Below, in pieces: positions 9,282 to 18,468 of a DNA stretch of 64,000 nucleotides. Source of the DNA: Vagococcus proximus (GTDB lineage: Bacteria > Bacillota > Bacilli > Lactobacillales > Vagococcaceae). Both the position numbers and the translations under genes were made by a program. Each line of letters starts with the position of its first letter. The first letter of the stretch is position 1. The stretch covers positions 1 through 64,000 of the forward strand of contig NZ_JAPDSH010000001.1 of NCBI RefSeq assembly GCF_029143285.1. Reading direction: 5' to 3'. Below the pieces are notes generated by a model. It was given only the letters and a program-made list of their open reading frames with translations, had not been told where the DNA came from and did not search any database.

Positions 9282-9316
9282 AAAAAAACCTTGAGTGTAA
9301 ACTCAAGGTTTTTTAT
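9282..9316 (+). terminator. Terminator after sodA
   Basis: AAAAACCTTGAGT / ACTCAAGGTTTTTT stem with a 4-nt loop (GTAA). Confidence 0.88.
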
Positions 9317-9417
9317 TTTACTATTAGATTCTTATTCTTAATGAAAATATAGACTATTCACTTCAAAAAAATAAGAAAAATATGATATAATGTATAAATT
9401 AGATAGGAGGGGATAAC

Positions 9418-9711
9418 GTGTCAACAGATATCTCGAAAGATGTAGCGCTAGCTGTTCTAAAAGAAGAAGGTCAAAAAATTAAAAAGTTGATAAGTAATCA
9501 GCAACATCACCTTTGTATCTCACAGTGTAAAGCGTTTGAAGAAGTTGTCGATACTCAAATGTATGGATTTTCAAAACAAGTCGATTATGCCGTTAGATTA
9601 GGCATTATTACCTCGCCAGAGGGGCATAGATTATTAGCAGAATTAGAACAAGAACTCAATGTCCTCTATACTGATGTTTATGAAAAAAAACAAGAAGTTG
9701 ATGGAAAGTAG
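9418..9711 (+). CDS. ylaN: YlaN family protein (UPF0358)
   Basis: 97 residues; the helical family signature EEVVDTQMYGFSKQVDYAVRLG is split around the middle of the protein. YlaN is conserved in Firmicutes, and in Bacillus and Staphylococcus it is linked to iron homeostasis, with reports that it binds Fe(II) and the Fur repressor (from memory). GTG start with GGAGGGG six bases upstream. The gene pair ylaN-ftsW is also adjacent in Bacillus, and the 14-base gap here suggests cotranscription. Confidence 0.9.
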   Translation: MSTDISKDVALAVLKEEGQKIKKLISNQQHHLCISQCKAFEEVVDTQMYGFSKQVDYAVRLGIITSPEGHRLLAELEQELNVLYTDVYEKKQEVDGK

Positions 9712-9725
9712 GAGGCAGAAATAGT

Positions 9726-10949
9726 TTGGGTAAAAAAGTAAAAAAAACAATCTTCTTAGATTACAGTATCTTGATACCGTATCTGGTATTATCTGTAGTC
9801 GGAATTATAATGTCCTACAGTGCAAGTTCATATCGTTTAATGAATCAAAAGATACCTGCTCCACCATGGCAGGATTCAGTTAAACAAACTGCTTTTTTTC
9901 TAGCAGGACTAGTTGTTATAACTATTATTTATAAAATCAAAACTGAGGTGCTACAAAACAAGCACTTTATTATGTTTGGTATTAGCTCAATCACTATTAT
10001 GCTCCTATTAACACGTTTTACGCCCTTGGGGCAAGAAATTAATGGAGCGAGAGGGTGGTTGAAGCTGGGACCTTTAACCATTCAACCTACAGAATTTTTA
10101 AAAATTGTAGTTGTTTGGTATTTAGCCTATATATTTTCTAAAAGAGAAGATACCATTGCTTATGATTTTAAAGGAAGTGCAATGAAACCATTAGCACTTG
10201 TAGGTGTATTGATTGGTTTAGTTTTGATCCAACCAGATACTGGTGGTGCTGCTATTTTAGTTTTGATTACAGCAATTTTAGTATTTGCAAGTGGGATCAG
10301 TTACATATACTCATTAGCTGTAGGCGTAATTGGTGTAGTTGGAAGTTTAGTTGTTGTTCAACTGCTATCATGGATTCCTAAAAGTTGGTATCCAACAAGC
10401 TTTGTTCACGTATATGGTCGATTCCAAAGTTTTAAAGACCCCTTTGTAGATGCATATGGGGATGGTCATCAGATGGTTAATTCTTATTATGCGATATACC
10501 GTGGTGGATGGTTTGGCCAGGGCTTAGGAAATAGTGTTCAAAAAAAAGGGTTCTTACCAGAGGCACATTCAGATTTCATGTTCTCAATTATTATCGAAGA
10601 GCTTGGATTGGTTGTTGCGATTATTCTTTTACTGTTATTATTATTTTTAACACTTAGAATAATTTTAGTGGGTGTAAAAGCAACGACGTCTTTTAATTCT
10701 TTGATGTGTATTGGAATAGGCGGTATGTTACTCATTCAAACCTTTGTTAATGTTGGCGGGATTACTGGAATAATCCCTCTAACAGGGGTAACGTTCCCAT
10801 TCTTAAGTCAAGGAGGCTCTAGTTTGTTAACATTATCAATTGCGATTGGTTTTGCGCTAAATATTAGAGCGGATGAGAGAAGAAAATTAGAATTTCGTAA
10901 AGAACAACATCCTAATGGAAATGTTGTGAATTTTAGTCGTACAGTTTAA
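9726..10949 (+). CDS. ftsW: FtsW-type peptidoglycan glycosyltransferase (SEDS family)
   Basis: SEDS glycosyltransferase that polymerises lipid II at the septum with a class B PBP. About ten hydrophobic helices across 407 residues. The family's key Asp lies in PEAHSDFMFSIIIEELG, and the terminal signature GVTFPFLSQGGSS with preceding GIIPLTG is intact. TTG start with GTAGGAGG ten bases upstream. Its position after ylaN and before the ylb cluster supports FtsW over RodA. Confidence 0.92.
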   Translation: MGKKVKKTIFLDYSILIPYLVLSVVGIIMSYSASSYRLMNQKIPAPPWQDSVKQTAFFLAGLVVITIIYKIKTEVLQNKHFIMFGISSITIMLLLTRFTPLGQEINGARGWLKLGPLTIQPTEFLKIVVVWYLAYIFSKREDTIAYDFKGSAMKPLALVGVLIGLVLIQPDTGGAAILVLITAILVFASGISYIYSLAVGVIGVVGSLVVVQLLSWIPKSWYPTSFVHVYGRFQSFKDPFVDAYGDGHQMVNSYYAIYRGGWFGQGLGNSVQKKGFLPEAHSDFMFSIIIEELGLVVAIILLLLLLFLTLRIILVGVKATTSFNSLMCIGIGGMLLIQTFVNVGGITGIIPLTGVTFPFLSQGGSSLLTLSIAIGFALNIRADERRKLEFRKEQHPNGNVVNFSRTV

Positions 10950-10967
10950 ATGAAAGAGGTGGACCTG

Positions 10968-12146
10968 ATGAAGCGTATACTCCAATTTATACTAGTTTTT
11001 TGTTTATTATTAATTGGGGCATATGCGAAACCGGTTGTTTCACCTCAACATTCAAAGCAAAAAATAACTAAAAATCATAAAAAAGAACCTTCTAAAAATA
11101 AACAAGTCGCCTTTAAGCCCTCCAAAGTAGGAGCATTAAAAGCGGCTAGTTTTTCAAAATTCATTAATAAATCACCAGAAAGTTTTACAAAACAATATGG
11201 AGAGCCACTGGAAATACAAGATAATTATCTGGGCAGTCAGTGGTGGGTTTTTGGAGAAGATGAGCATGATTATCTTCAAGTAGAAGTTAAGAATAATAAA
11301 ATTTGTTCTATATTTGTTCTAGGTGATAAAGTTGATGTGATTCCTTTGAAGATAGGTATGACTCTTAAGGATGTTGCAGCGTTGACAACAATCTATTCTG
11401 ATTTTACGAGTACATATAAAGGTAAAAGCTATGCTTTTGAATTAACTGAGCAAGATATGAATTACAGGCCATTGCTTGCATTTGATAATGATAGCTTTGC
11501 GATGCTTCATTTCAGTCAAGATACCGGTAAATTATTAGGTGTTCGCTATTTAAACAGTGAGTTATTACTTAGGTTAATGCCCTATCAGTTGATCGAACCG
11601 GAAAACTATCCATTGAGTTGGCCAGTACAAGATGAAAAAAAAGAAATTAGCGAAGCTGGAAATCGTCAATTGGAAATGATGATTAGGATAATGAGAAAAA
11701 GAGATAAGTTACCTGCCTATAGCTTTTCACCAACGAAACGTTTAGAAGCAGAGCGATTAATTGTAGCTTTTGAGAAAGAACCACAAAATTATTTTGAGTC
11801 CATGGAAAGTTTTAATGAGTGGCAAAGCTTGACGCCACAAGATAATAAAATGAGCTATAGAACATTATATAAGTTAAACACGAAGTCGTATCAGCAGCTT
11901 GTTAAAGAACCAGAAGAAAACAATCATGGTTTCCTGTTAAAACCAAGTCAAGATATACCTTATATCTTAATGAGTATATATGGTAATAGTTCTGGTCAAA
12001 AACATTTCCTAAGGAAAGAAGATAATGAAATAGGTTTAGCAACGACTAAGAACCATATCTTAATCCTATTGACAAATAAAAAGAATCAAGAGGATAGTCT
12101 ATCATCTGAGAGTACGGAAGTTATTACAAGTGAGGTGGATAAATAG
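10968..12146 (+). CDS. Exported CAP-associated-domain protein with a degenerate CAP domain (YlbC-like)
   Basis: Start at ATG 10968 gives a clear signal sequence (MKRILQFILVFCLLLIGAYA). A basic linker follows, then a region resembling the CAP-associated N-terminal domain (about 60-200: SFTKQYGEPLEIQD, WWVFGEDEHDYLQVEV). The last 180 residues look like a diverged CAP/SCP domain (AGNRQLEMMIRIMRKRDKLPAYSFSPTK, NEIGLATTKNHILIL) without the usual His pairs. In Bacillus ylbC, a CAP-domain gene, sits in the same ylb neighbourhood. Function unknown; a cell-surface role is an inference. Confidence 0.65.
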   Translation: MKRILQFILVFCLLLIGAYAKPVVSPQHSKQKITKNHKKEPSKNKQVAFKPSKVGALKAASFSKFINKSPESFTKQYGEPLEIQDNYLGSQWWVFGEDEHDYLQVEVKNNKICSIFVLGDKVDVIPLKIGMTLKDVAALTTIYSDFTSTYKGKSYAFELTEQDMNYRPLLAFDNDSFAMLHFSQDTGKLLGVRYLNSELLLRLMPYQLIEPENYPLSWPVQDEKKEISEAGNRQLEMMIRIMRKRDKLPAYSFSPTKRLEAERLIVAFEKEPQNYFESMESFNEWQSLTPQDNKMSYRTLYKLNTKSYQQLVKEPEENNHGFLLKPSQDIPYILMSIYGNSSGQKHFLRKEDNEIGLATTKNHILILLTNKKNQEDSLSSESTEVITSEVDK

Positions 12147-12147
12147 T

Positions 12148-12576
12148 ATGATATATACTGAGGAAGTCTTTGAACTAGAAGATGAGATAGATAAATTATG
12201 TGATACTTTGATCCATTCGGAATTAGTGAAAGGATTTTGGGAAGCAAAGTTTCAACTAAAGAATAATAATGAAACGAGAATGAAAGAAAAGGAATTTGTA
12301 TCTGCTAAAGAATCATTTGAACAAATAGAGGCGTATGGAAGCTATGCACCAGACTATAAAGAAAAACGTCGTGCACTTAGAGAGAAGAAACGCCAGTTAG
12401 ATTTAGACGAAACCGTCGCCTCTTTTAAAGTTAAAGAGCGTGAACTGCAGGATGTGTTAGATACGACCGTTTTTGATTTAGCAAAGAGTATTTCACCTAA
12501 TATAAAAATAGAAGCCGGCAATCCATTTTTTGAATTTGCCCAGAAAGGATGCAGTGGAAATTGCCATGTTGGATAA
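12148..12576 (+). CDS. ylbF: YlbF family protein, RNase Y-complex subunit (RicF-like)
   Basis: Helical protein of 142 residues. In Bacillus, YlbF (RicF) forms with YmcA and YaaT a complex that binds Fe-S clusters and directs RNase Y mRNA processing. The C-terminus carries the cysteine pair in QKGCSGNCHVG, the likely cluster ligand. Start ATG 12148 follows TGAGGTGG and begins right after the previous stop. It overlaps ylbG by 11 bases. A YaaT/RicT homologue is encoded at 45299; no YmcA was seen in this window. Confidence 0.87.
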   Translation: MIYTEEVFELEDEIDKLCDTLIHSELVKGFWEAKFQLKNNNETRMKEKEFVSAKESFEQIEAYGSYAPDYKEKRRALREKKRQLDLDETVASFKVKERELQDVLDTTVFDLAKSISPNIKIEAGNPFFEFAQKGCSGNCHVG

Positions 12577-12910
12577 TCAAGAAAATAATGAAGGAATTGA
12601 CTTTGAACTGACACCTAGAAGATCGTTGATTGTCTGGGTTTATAATTTAAGACAATTAAAAACATTAAAAAAATTTGGACCAGTTGCTTATGTTTCTCGA
12701 AAAATGAAGTATGTCATTATTTATATGGATGAGTCAGCTATTGAACAAGCTAGGGGAGCCCTTGAGAAACTTCATTTTGTAAAAGGTGTTGATTATTCTT
12801 ATAGACCAGACGTCTCGATGGATTTTGGAGAACGTGTGGGTACATCAGAAGCGCTTAATCAAGAGATTGAAAAAGATAATATTAGTGAGCTGACGAGTGT
12901 TAATTCTTAA
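12566..12910 (+). CDS. ylbG: YlbG family protein (UPF0298)
   Basis: Small protein of unknown function; core RSLIVWVYNLRQLKTLKKFGPVAYVSRKMKYVI matches the family (matched in pieces, first RSLIVWVYNL then KKFGPVAYVS). ATG at 12566 lies inside the end of ylbF, so translation is probably coupled. About 20 extra acidic or polar residues follow the conserved core at the C-terminus. In Bacillus ylbF-ylbG-rsmD-coaD are also consecutive. Confidence 0.87.
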   Translation: MLDNQENNEGIDFELTPRRSLIVWVYNLRQLKTLKKFGPVAYVSRKMKYVIIYMDESAIEQARGALEKLHFVKGVDYSYRPDVSMDFGERVGTSEALNQEIEKDNISELTSVNS

Positions 12911-12939
12911 GTAAAAAGGAAGTAGTGCTGTAAATTCCT

Positions 12940-12989
12940 CCAATTGTTTAGTCGACATATAGATGTCTGACTGTACAGTTGGTTTTTTT
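12940..12989 (+). terminator. Imperfect terminator-like hairpin between ylbG and rsmD
   Basis: Arms of about 19-20 bases (CCAATTGTTTAGTCGACAT / ATGTCTGACTGTACAGTTGG) pair with two or three mismatches and one bulge around a 4-nt loop, followed by seven Ts. It probably ends the ftsW-ylbG transcript, at least partly. Confidence 0.65.
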
Positions 12990-13013
12990 AAATAAAAATG
13001 AGTGAGGTGTACG

Positions 13014-13580
13014 ATGAGAGTTATTTCAGGAGAATATGGTGGACGTAAATTAAAGGCTTTACCAGGAGATAATACTAGACCGACGACAGATAAAGTAAAA
13101 GAATCTATGTTTAATATGATTGGTCCTTATTTTGATGGTGGGAAGGTCTTAGATTTATTTTCGGGTAGTGGTGGTTTAGCAATAGAAGCAGTATCAAGAG
13201 GGTGTGACAGTGCCGTTTGTATTGATAAAAATTATCAAGCTATCAACGTGATTAAAGATAATATTGCGATTACAAAAGAACCTCAAAAATTCAAGATAAT
13301 GAAAGGAGATGGCTCTAAATTAATTGATAGTTTAGCTGCTTCGGGAGAAGTATTTGATTATTTATTTTTAGACCCCCCTTATGCGTCACAAAAAATAGTA
13401 GAACAGATTGAAAAAATTACAGAACTCGGTTTACTTTCAGGAGATGCCTTAATTATTTGCGAAACCGATAAATCTGTCGGATTGCCTGATGAAACAACTC
13501 AATTCACCCTTCGTAGAAGACAAGTCTATGGTATGAGTGAGGTTGTAATCTACAAACGTAAGGAGGATGAGAATGACTAA
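13014..13580 (+). CDS. rsmD: 16S rRNA (guanine966-N2)-methyltransferase RsmD
   Basis: S-adenosylmethionine-dependent methylase of G966 in 16S rRNA. N-terminal family signature [18 protein letters not shown] and [16 protein letters not shown] motif [15 protein letters not shown]; catalytic DPPY motif (LFLDPPYAS). Start ATG 13014 follows GTGAGGTG. Overlaps coaD by 8 bases (AAGGAGG of coaD lies in its last codons). Confidence 0.95.
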   Translation: MRVISGEYGGRKLKALPGDNTRPTTDKVKESMFNMIGPYFDGGKVLDLFSGSGGLAIEAVSRGCDSAVCIDKNYQAINVIKDNIAITKEPQKFKIMKGDGSKLIDSLAASGEVFDYLFLDPPYASQKIVEQIEKITELGLLSGDALIICETDKSVGLPDETTQFTLRRRQVYGMSEVVIYKRKEDEND

Positions 13581-14058
13581 GATAGCTCTATTCCCAGGGA
13601 GTTTTGATCCGTTTACGAACGGTCATTTGAATACTGTAGAACGTGCAGCAGAATTATTTGATGAAGTAATTATTGCAGTGGTAACAAATACAACAAAAGT
13701 AGGCTTATTTACAAGTGATGAAAAAATTGAGTTAATAAATCTTTCTATTTCGCATTTAGATAATGTAGAAGTTATTGCACAAGCTGAGGGTCTTACAGTT
13801 GATATTGCTGAAGAATTGGGAGCGAAGTTCTTAGTTCGTGGTATTCGTAATATGACAGATTATGAGTACGAAAAAAATATTGCGTCGATGAATAAGCAAT
13901 TAAAGCCAAGTGTAGAGACGGTATTTTTAATGGCAGATGATCGATTAAGTAATGTGAGCTCTAGTATTATTAAAGAGATTGCTAAATTCAAAGGTGATAT
14001 TACAGCATTTGTTCCTAGTGAAGTAGAAAAGGCGATCGCTAAAAAGTTTTTCGGATAA
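13573..14058 (+). CDS. coaD: Phosphopantetheine adenylyltransferase
   Basis: Fourth step of coenzyme A synthesis: ATP plus 4'-phosphopantetheine to dephospho-CoA. 161 residues; nucleotidyltransferase motif [12 protein letters not shown], the [12 protein letters not shown] segment, and the ISSSxIK-like [13 protein letters not shown] near the C-terminus. ATG 13573 is six bases after AAGGAGG; an ATG at 13567 is too close. Hexameric enzyme in known members. Confidence 0.96.
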   Translation: MTKIALFPGSFDPFTNGHLNTVERAAELFDEVIIAVVTNTTKVGLFTSDEKIELINLSISHLDNVEVIAQAEGLTVDIAEELGAKFLVRGIRNMTDYEYEKNIASMNKQLKPSVETVFLMADDRLSNVSSSIIKEIAKFKGDITAFVPSEVEKAIAKKFFG

Positions 14059-14071
14059 GGGAGTACACTGA

Positions 14072-15130
14072 ATGATAATAAAAGAATCAAAGCATAAGCG
14101 TGAATTAATAAAATATGGGACTGTTATTTTAACTTCAATCCTTATTATTGCAGCAATAGTAGTCCCATTACCTTATTATGTTGAGGTACCTGGATCAGCT
14201 GAAAATGTAGCAGATGTCATCACAGTAGACAAAAAACATGATAAGTCAGATGGCTCATTTATGTTGACAACAGTCGGCATTAGACGTGGAACTTTAGCTA
14301 CTCTTCTAACGGCAAAAGTATTGCCTTTCCAAGAGATTATAGCTAAGCAAGATCTGATGGGTGATAGCGATGATAAAGAATATGAACGACTATCTGATTT
14401 AGAAATGAGTAATAGTGAAAATATGGCAAAAAAAGTCGCTCTGGATTTAGCAGATGAACCTTATAAATTAGATTATAAAGGTGTCTATGTGATGTCGGTG
14501 TTGGACGATTCGGACTTTAAAGATAAGTTGGAGCCAGGAGATGTTATTTATCAAGTAGATGATCTAACATTTAAACATGCTGATGAATTTATGAATTATA
14601 TAGCTGCCAAAAAAAAGGGCGATAAACTGATGATTCATTTTGAAAGAGATAAAAAGAAACAAAAAGTAGAAGGTAAAATGATTGAACTATCAGATCAGAA
14701 AAAAACGGGGATTGGGATCACATTAATTGATCATACTGAAATTAATTCTGAACGAGAAATAGAAATTTCGGTTTCTGATATTGGAGGACCATCTGCAGGG
14801 TTAATGTTTACCCTTCAACTGTATGAGTTACTTGCTAAGGAAGACCTTAAAAAAGGGCGAGAAATTGCAGGAACAGGTACAATTAAACCAGATGGTTCTG
14901 TTGGTAGAATTGGTGGGATAGATAAGAAAGTCGTTGCTGCTGATAAAATGGGTGCGACAGTATTCTTTGCTCCAAACGAGCCGCTAGATAAAGATGTGAA
15001 AAAAGCCAATCCAGAAATGAAAAATAATTATGAAGAAGCGGTAGCAGCTGCTAAAAAGATTAAGACGTCAATGAAGATTATTCCAGTCTTAACAGCAGAA
15101 GATGCTATTAAGTATCTTAAAGAAAAATAA
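14072..15130 (+). CDS. sepM: PDZ-Lon-C membrane serine protease (SepM/YlbL family)
   Basis: One N-terminal membrane helix (about 14-36), then an extracytoplasmic PDZ domain (about 130-205: KGVYVMSVLDDSDF, LEPGDVIYQVDD) and a Lon-type protease domain with the Ser-Lys dyad Ser241 (DIGGPSAGLMF) and Lys286 (GGIDKKVVAADKMGA). In streptococci SepM trims competence pheromone and in Bacillus YlbL is linked to the DNA damage response. The substrate here is unknown. Last gene of the ylb-like cluster, ending at a shared terminator. Confidence 0.9.
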   Translation: MIIKESKHKRELIKYGTVILTSILIIAAIVVPLPYYVEVPGSAENVADVITVDKKHDKSDGSFMLTTVGIRRGTLATLLTAKVLPFQEIIAKQDLMGDSDDKEYERLSDLEMSNSENMAKKVALDLADEPYKLDYKGVYVMSVLDDSDFKDKLEPGDVIYQVDDLTFKHADEFMNYIAAKKKGDKLMIHFERDKKKQKVEGKMIELSDQKKTGIGITLIDHTEINSEREIEISVSDIGGPSAGLMFTLQLYELLAKEDLKKGREIAGTGTIKPDGSVGRIGGIDKKVVAADKMGATVFFAPNEPLDKDVKKANPEMKNNYEEAVAAAKKIKTSMKIIPVLTAEDAIKYLKEK

Positions 15131-15168
15131 AAAAAGAACTCGATAAAATTTATCGAGTTCTTTTTTTA
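15130..15168. terminator. Bidirectional terminator, sepM / TetR gene
   Basis: AAAAAGAACTCGATAAA / TTTATCGAGTTCTTTTT; the convergent TetR gene ends inside the loop (stop at 15150-15152). Confidence 0.88.
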
Positions 15169-15773
15169 TTTAAATTATATTTGATAGCTTCTTGATACTG
15201 TTCATCAGAATAGAAAAAACCTGGTCGCCATAAAGAACTTAGGTAATGACCCATTTTAGTTGCGTTAGGTTGGCAGTCATTATCTAACCAAGTCTTGAAG
15301 GTAGACACATAACTGGATGCTAACAGATTTTCATTGAACATATCGAAAGGGTCATCTTTAATGGAGATGTTCCAATATAGAAGGGTCTCTTTTCTAGTTT
15401 TCGCTATAGCTGTCATGAATCTAAAAGTAAAATTGGTTTCAGATGTTGGAGAAAGCAGGACGCTTAGAATATCCCGATGTTCTTCGATGTAATGGAAGTA
15501 AGTATCATATACAGGATAATGGGAGTCTTCAATACAATTAAAAAAATAATCGGCACTTTTATTTCGAAGACCTTTCATAATGTGAGTGAATTTAGTAATA
15601 AGTTCGAGTTCAATCTCATCCAGTAATTCAAATTTATCTGAGTAATAGGTGTAAAAACAAGAGCGACTAACATCTGCCTTTTTAGTGAGAGAATTGACAG
15701 AAATTTTATGAATACTTTGTTCTTTCAATAAGGCGATAAACGCTCGCTTTATATACTTTTTTTGTTTTCCCAT
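15150..15773 (-). CDS. TetR/AcrR family regulator of the adjacent acyl operon
   Basis: N-terminal HTH (about 1-50: KISVNSLTKKADVSRSCFYTYYSDKFELLDEI) is a clear TetR domain. The C-terminal ligand domain resembles the DhaS/TetR_C_8 type. The gene is divergent from the CoA-transferase operon, separated by about 158 bases that contain dyads. It is therefore likely the operon's repressor or activator, responding to a pathway intermediate (inference). ATG preceded by AAGGAAGGTG. Confidence 0.85.
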   Translation of the reverse strand: MGKQKKYIKRAFIALLKEQSIHKISVNSLTKKADVSRSCFYTYYSDKFELLDEIELELITKFTHIMKGLRNKSADYFFNCIEDSHYPVYDTYFHYIEEHRDILSVLLSPTSETNFTFRFMTAIAKTRKETLLYWNISIKDDPFDMFNENLLASSYVSTFKTWLDNDCQPNATKMGHYLSSLWRPGFFYSDEQYQEAIKYNLNKKRTR

Positions 15774-15794
15774 AGCATCACCTTCCTTTAAAAA

Positions 15795-15853
15795 TTTGGA
15801 CAGTCATTAATAAAGTGTCTAAAAATGAACATATGATTAAACACTGTTATTAA
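15795..15853. promoter_or_regulatory. Candidate TetR operators in the divergent promoter region
   Basis: Two overlapping dyads: TTTGGACA-N13-TGTCTAAA (15795-15823, 7 of 8 bases paired) and TTAATAAAGTGT ... ACACTGTTATTAA (15807-15818 and 15841-15853, one-base bulge, 22-base spacer). They lie between the divergent start codons, where the local regulator would bind. Confidence 0.45.
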
Positions 15854-15856
15854 AAA

Positions 15857-15870
15857 TGAAAGCCTTTTCA
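15857..15870 (+). promoter_or_regulatory. cre-like CcpA site before the acyl operon
   Basis: TGAAAGCCTTTTCA matches the catabolite-responsive element TGNAANCGNTNNCA at all fixed positions but one (C instead of G). It is about 60 bases upstream of the first gene, so glucose repression of the operon is plausible. Confidence 0.5.
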
Positions 15871-15931
15871 TATATATTAAATATATACTAATTAGTAGAA
15901 GAAATCAAAGAGAGTTGAAAGGGGTTTGACC

Positions 15932-16594
15932 ATGAGTAAATTGATGCGCAGCATAGACGCTGTTCAAATAGTAAAAGATGGTGATACTGTAGCTATTGGT
16001 GGTTTTGGGCCACTGGGCTATCCAGGTCAATTAGTTAAAGCGTTATACCTTAGAAGTGAAGCAAAGGACTTACATATTGCTTTAAATGCACCTAATGGAA
16101 TGTTTTTACCAACATTAGATAAATTAATAGATAAAAGAGGCCGTCACTTAACAACAACCTTTGTTAGAACCAGTTCTGCCGCTACACGTTTCTTTGAAGA
16201 AGGGCGCTTGTCTTTAACACCACAAGGAACATTTGCTGAAAGATTAAGAGCAGCAGGAGCAGGCATACCGGCTTTCTACACTCCAGTAGGTGTTGGAACA
16301 ATGGTGGCTGAAGGAAAAGAGATTAAAGAGATACACGGCAGAGAGTATTTAATGGAAGAAGCGTTAGTTGCAGATGTCGGTTTTATTCAAGCAACAAAAG
16401 TCGATTATGATGGCAATTGTTATATTGAAGGTTCACAAAAAAACTTTACGACTTTAGTACCAGCAGCTTCGAAATACACGATTGTTGAAGCGGAGCAAAT
16501 TGTTCCAGTAGGTGAAATTTCTCCAGAGTTAGTATCTGTATCTGGAATATATATTGATGCGATTGTGAAAGTAGGTGTCCGTAATGAACAGTAG
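15932..16594 (+). CDS. 3-oxoacid CoA-transferase subunit A (AtoD/ScoA-like)
   Basis: Alpha subunit of a family I CoA-transferase that moves CoA between an acyl-CoA and a keto acid such as acetoacetate. CoA-binding motif in AIGGFGPLGYPGQL at the N-terminus. ATG 15932 has GAAAGGGG seven bases upstream; a TTG at 15926 is less likely. Subunit B overlaps by 11 bases. First gene of a six-gene operon. Confidence 0.9.
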   Translation: MSKLMRSIDAVQIVKDGDTVAIGGFGPLGYPGQLVKALYLRSEAKDLHIALNAPNGMFLPTLDKLIDKRGRHLTTTFVRTSSAATRFFEEGRLSLTPQGTFAERLRAAGAGIPAFYTPVGVGTMVAEGKEIKEIHGREYLMEEALVADVGFIQATKVDYDGNCYIEGSQKNFTTLVPAASKYTIVEAEQIVPVGEISPELVSVSGIYIDAIVKVGVRNEQ

Positions 16595-17237
16595 AACTTT
16601 TATAGCGAAACGTGTAGCTGATGAACTTGCAGATGGTCAAATTGTTAATTTAGGAATTGGGATTCCGACAATGGTACCCAAATTTGTTGGGGAAGATAAA
16701 AAAATTATTTTTCAAAGTGAAAATGGGATTATCAATATAGGACCAACACCACCACTAGGACAAGATAATCCAAATATTTATGATGCAGGTGGAGCGCCAG
16801 CGACTGTTAAACCAGGTGGGCAATTTGTCGACAGTGCAACAGCATTTGGTTTAATCCGAAGTGGAAAAGTAGATGTAACGGTTTTAGGTGCAGTTCAAGT
16901 CGATGAGGCTGGTAACTTAGCTAACTGGAATATTCCGAATAAAATGTTAGTTGGTTTTGGTGGTGCGATGGATTTAGTAACGTGTGCTAAAAACGTTATT
17001 GTTGCAATGGAACATACTGCTAAAGGAACTATCAAAATTATGAAAGAGTGTTCTTTCCCACTAACAGGTTCTAAGTGTGTGACTAAGATAATTACAGAAT
17101 TAGCTGTGTTTAATGTCACACCAGAGGGACTTGTACTAGAAGAAATTACATCTAAAACAAACTTAGATGAGGTAAAGGAAAAAACAGAGGCAGACTATCA
17201 AGTCTCTCCAAATTTAAAAATTAATCACATTGACTAA
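16584..17237 (+). CDS. 3-oxoacid CoA-transferase subunit B (AtoA/ScoB-like)
   Basis: Beta subunit carrying the catalytic glutamate of the SENGI motif (IIFQSENGIINIGP) that forms the covalent glutamyl-CoA intermediate. GIGIPTMVPKF and the glycine-rich GFGGAMDLV are also typical. ATG 16584 lies inside the end of subunit A, with a GTAGGTG site, so the two subunits are translated together. Confidence 0.91.
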   Translation: MNSRTFIAKRVADELADGQIVNLGIGIPTMVPKFVGEDKKIIFQSENGIINIGPTPPLGQDNPNIYDAGGAPATVKPGGQFVDSATAFGLIRSGKVDVTVLGAVQVDEAGNLANWNIPNKMLVGFGGAMDLVTCAKNVIVAMEHTAKGTIKIMKECSFPLTGSKCVTKIITELAVFNVTPEGLVLEEITSKTNLDEVKEKTEADYQVSPNLKINHID

Positions 17238-17275
17238 ATTATAGAATATGAAAGAACTATTAGGAGGAAATTATA

Positions 17276-18442
17276 ATGAATGAATGCCAAGAAGTAGTAA
17301 TCGTAGGATATGGAAGATCAGCAGTAGCCCGTTCTCTAAAAGGTGCATTAGCAAATGAACATCCAGTAGATTTTGCAGCAGAAGTTTTACAGGGGGTATT
17401 AGATAAAGTCCCTACGTTAGATAAAGAATTAATTGATGATATTATTGTGGGTTGTGCTATTCCAGAAGATGTCCAAGGTTTAAATGTCGCACGTGTTATT
17501 GCTGGTCGTGCCGATATTCCAGATAGCGTTCCAGCTCAAACAGTTAACCGTTTTTGTTCATCAGGCTTACAAACTATTGCAACAGGGGCTAACGCAATTA
17601 TGGCTAATCAAGCAGATATTATTGTTGCTGGTGGAGTTGAAACAATGAGTGGCGTTCCAATGTCGTTTGATATGTCAGCGATTAACGCAACATTAATGAA
17701 AGAAAAACCACAAGTTTATGTTCCAATGGGAATGACCGCGGAGTATGTGGCGGACAAATATGGTGTAACACGTGAGCAAATGGATGAATTTGCAATAGCA
17801 AGTCATAAAAAGGCAGCTGCAGCACAAGCAGCAAATGTTTTTGATAGAGAAATTATTCCAGTAACATATGGTGATATCGAAGGAAATCCTTTAACGTTTA
17901 AAGAAGATGAGGGGGTTCGCGGCAATCAAACGATGGAAGAATTGGCTCAATTAGGCCCAGCATTCAAGGAAGATAACGGAAAAGTAACAGCCGGTAATTC
18001 ATCACCGTTAAGTGATGGAGCAGCCTTTGTTGTGATGATGTCAGCTAAAAAAGCAGAAGAGCTAGGTTTAAAACCAATTGCTAAATTCAAAGGATTTGCA
18101 GTTGCAGGACTAGACCCTTTATTTATGGGTATGGGACCAGTTTACGCTATTCCAAAAGTGTTAGAGAGAACAGGCTTATCATTAGATGATATGGATGCAA
18201 TTGAATTAAATGAAGCATTTGCAGCACAAGCAATTGCTTGTATCAATGAATTAAACTTACCAAAAGAAAAAGTAAATCCTCGTGGCGGTGCGATGGCTTT
18301 AGGTCATCCATTAGGTGCAACAGGTTCAATTTTAACATGTAAATTACTTTCTTATTTAGAAGATACAAATGGCAAATACGGTATGGTGTCAATGTGTATT
18401 GGTGGCGGAATGGGTGCTGCTGGTATTTTTGAAAAATGCTAA
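17276..18442 (+). CDS. Acetyl-CoA C-acyltransferase (thiolase)
   Basis: 388 residues. Nucleophilic Cys94 in [10 protein letters not shown], His in [15 protein letters not shown] and second Cys in [12 protein letters not shown] are all present, as is NEAFAAQA. Cleaves acetoacetyl-CoA to two acetyl-CoA or runs the reverse. After the CoA-transferase this supports acetoacetate or keto-acid breakdown. It could act on longer 3-ketoacyl-CoA (FadA-like); length and motifs do not decide. TAGGAGG site. Confidence 0.92.
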   Translation: MNECQEVVIVGYGRSAVARSLKGALANEHPVDFAAEVLQGVLDKVPTLDKELIDDIIVGCAIPEDVQGLNVARVIAGRADIPDSVPAQTVNRFCSSGLQTIATGANAIMANQADIIVAGGVETMSGVPMSFDMSAINATLMKEKPQVYVPMGMTAEYVADKYGVTREQMDEFAIASHKKAAAAQAANVFDREIIPVTYGDIEGNPLTFKEDEGVRGNQTMEELAQLGPAFKEDNGKVTAGNSSPLSDGAAFVVMMSAKKAEELGLKPIAKFKGFAVAGLDPLFMGMGPVYAIPKVLERTGLSLDDMDAIELNEAFAAQAIACINELNLPKEKVNPRGGAMALGHPLGATGSILTCKLLSYLEDTNGKYGMVSMCIGGGMGAAGIFEKC

Positions 18443-18468
18443 GAACTATAAGATAGGAGAAAAGTGAT

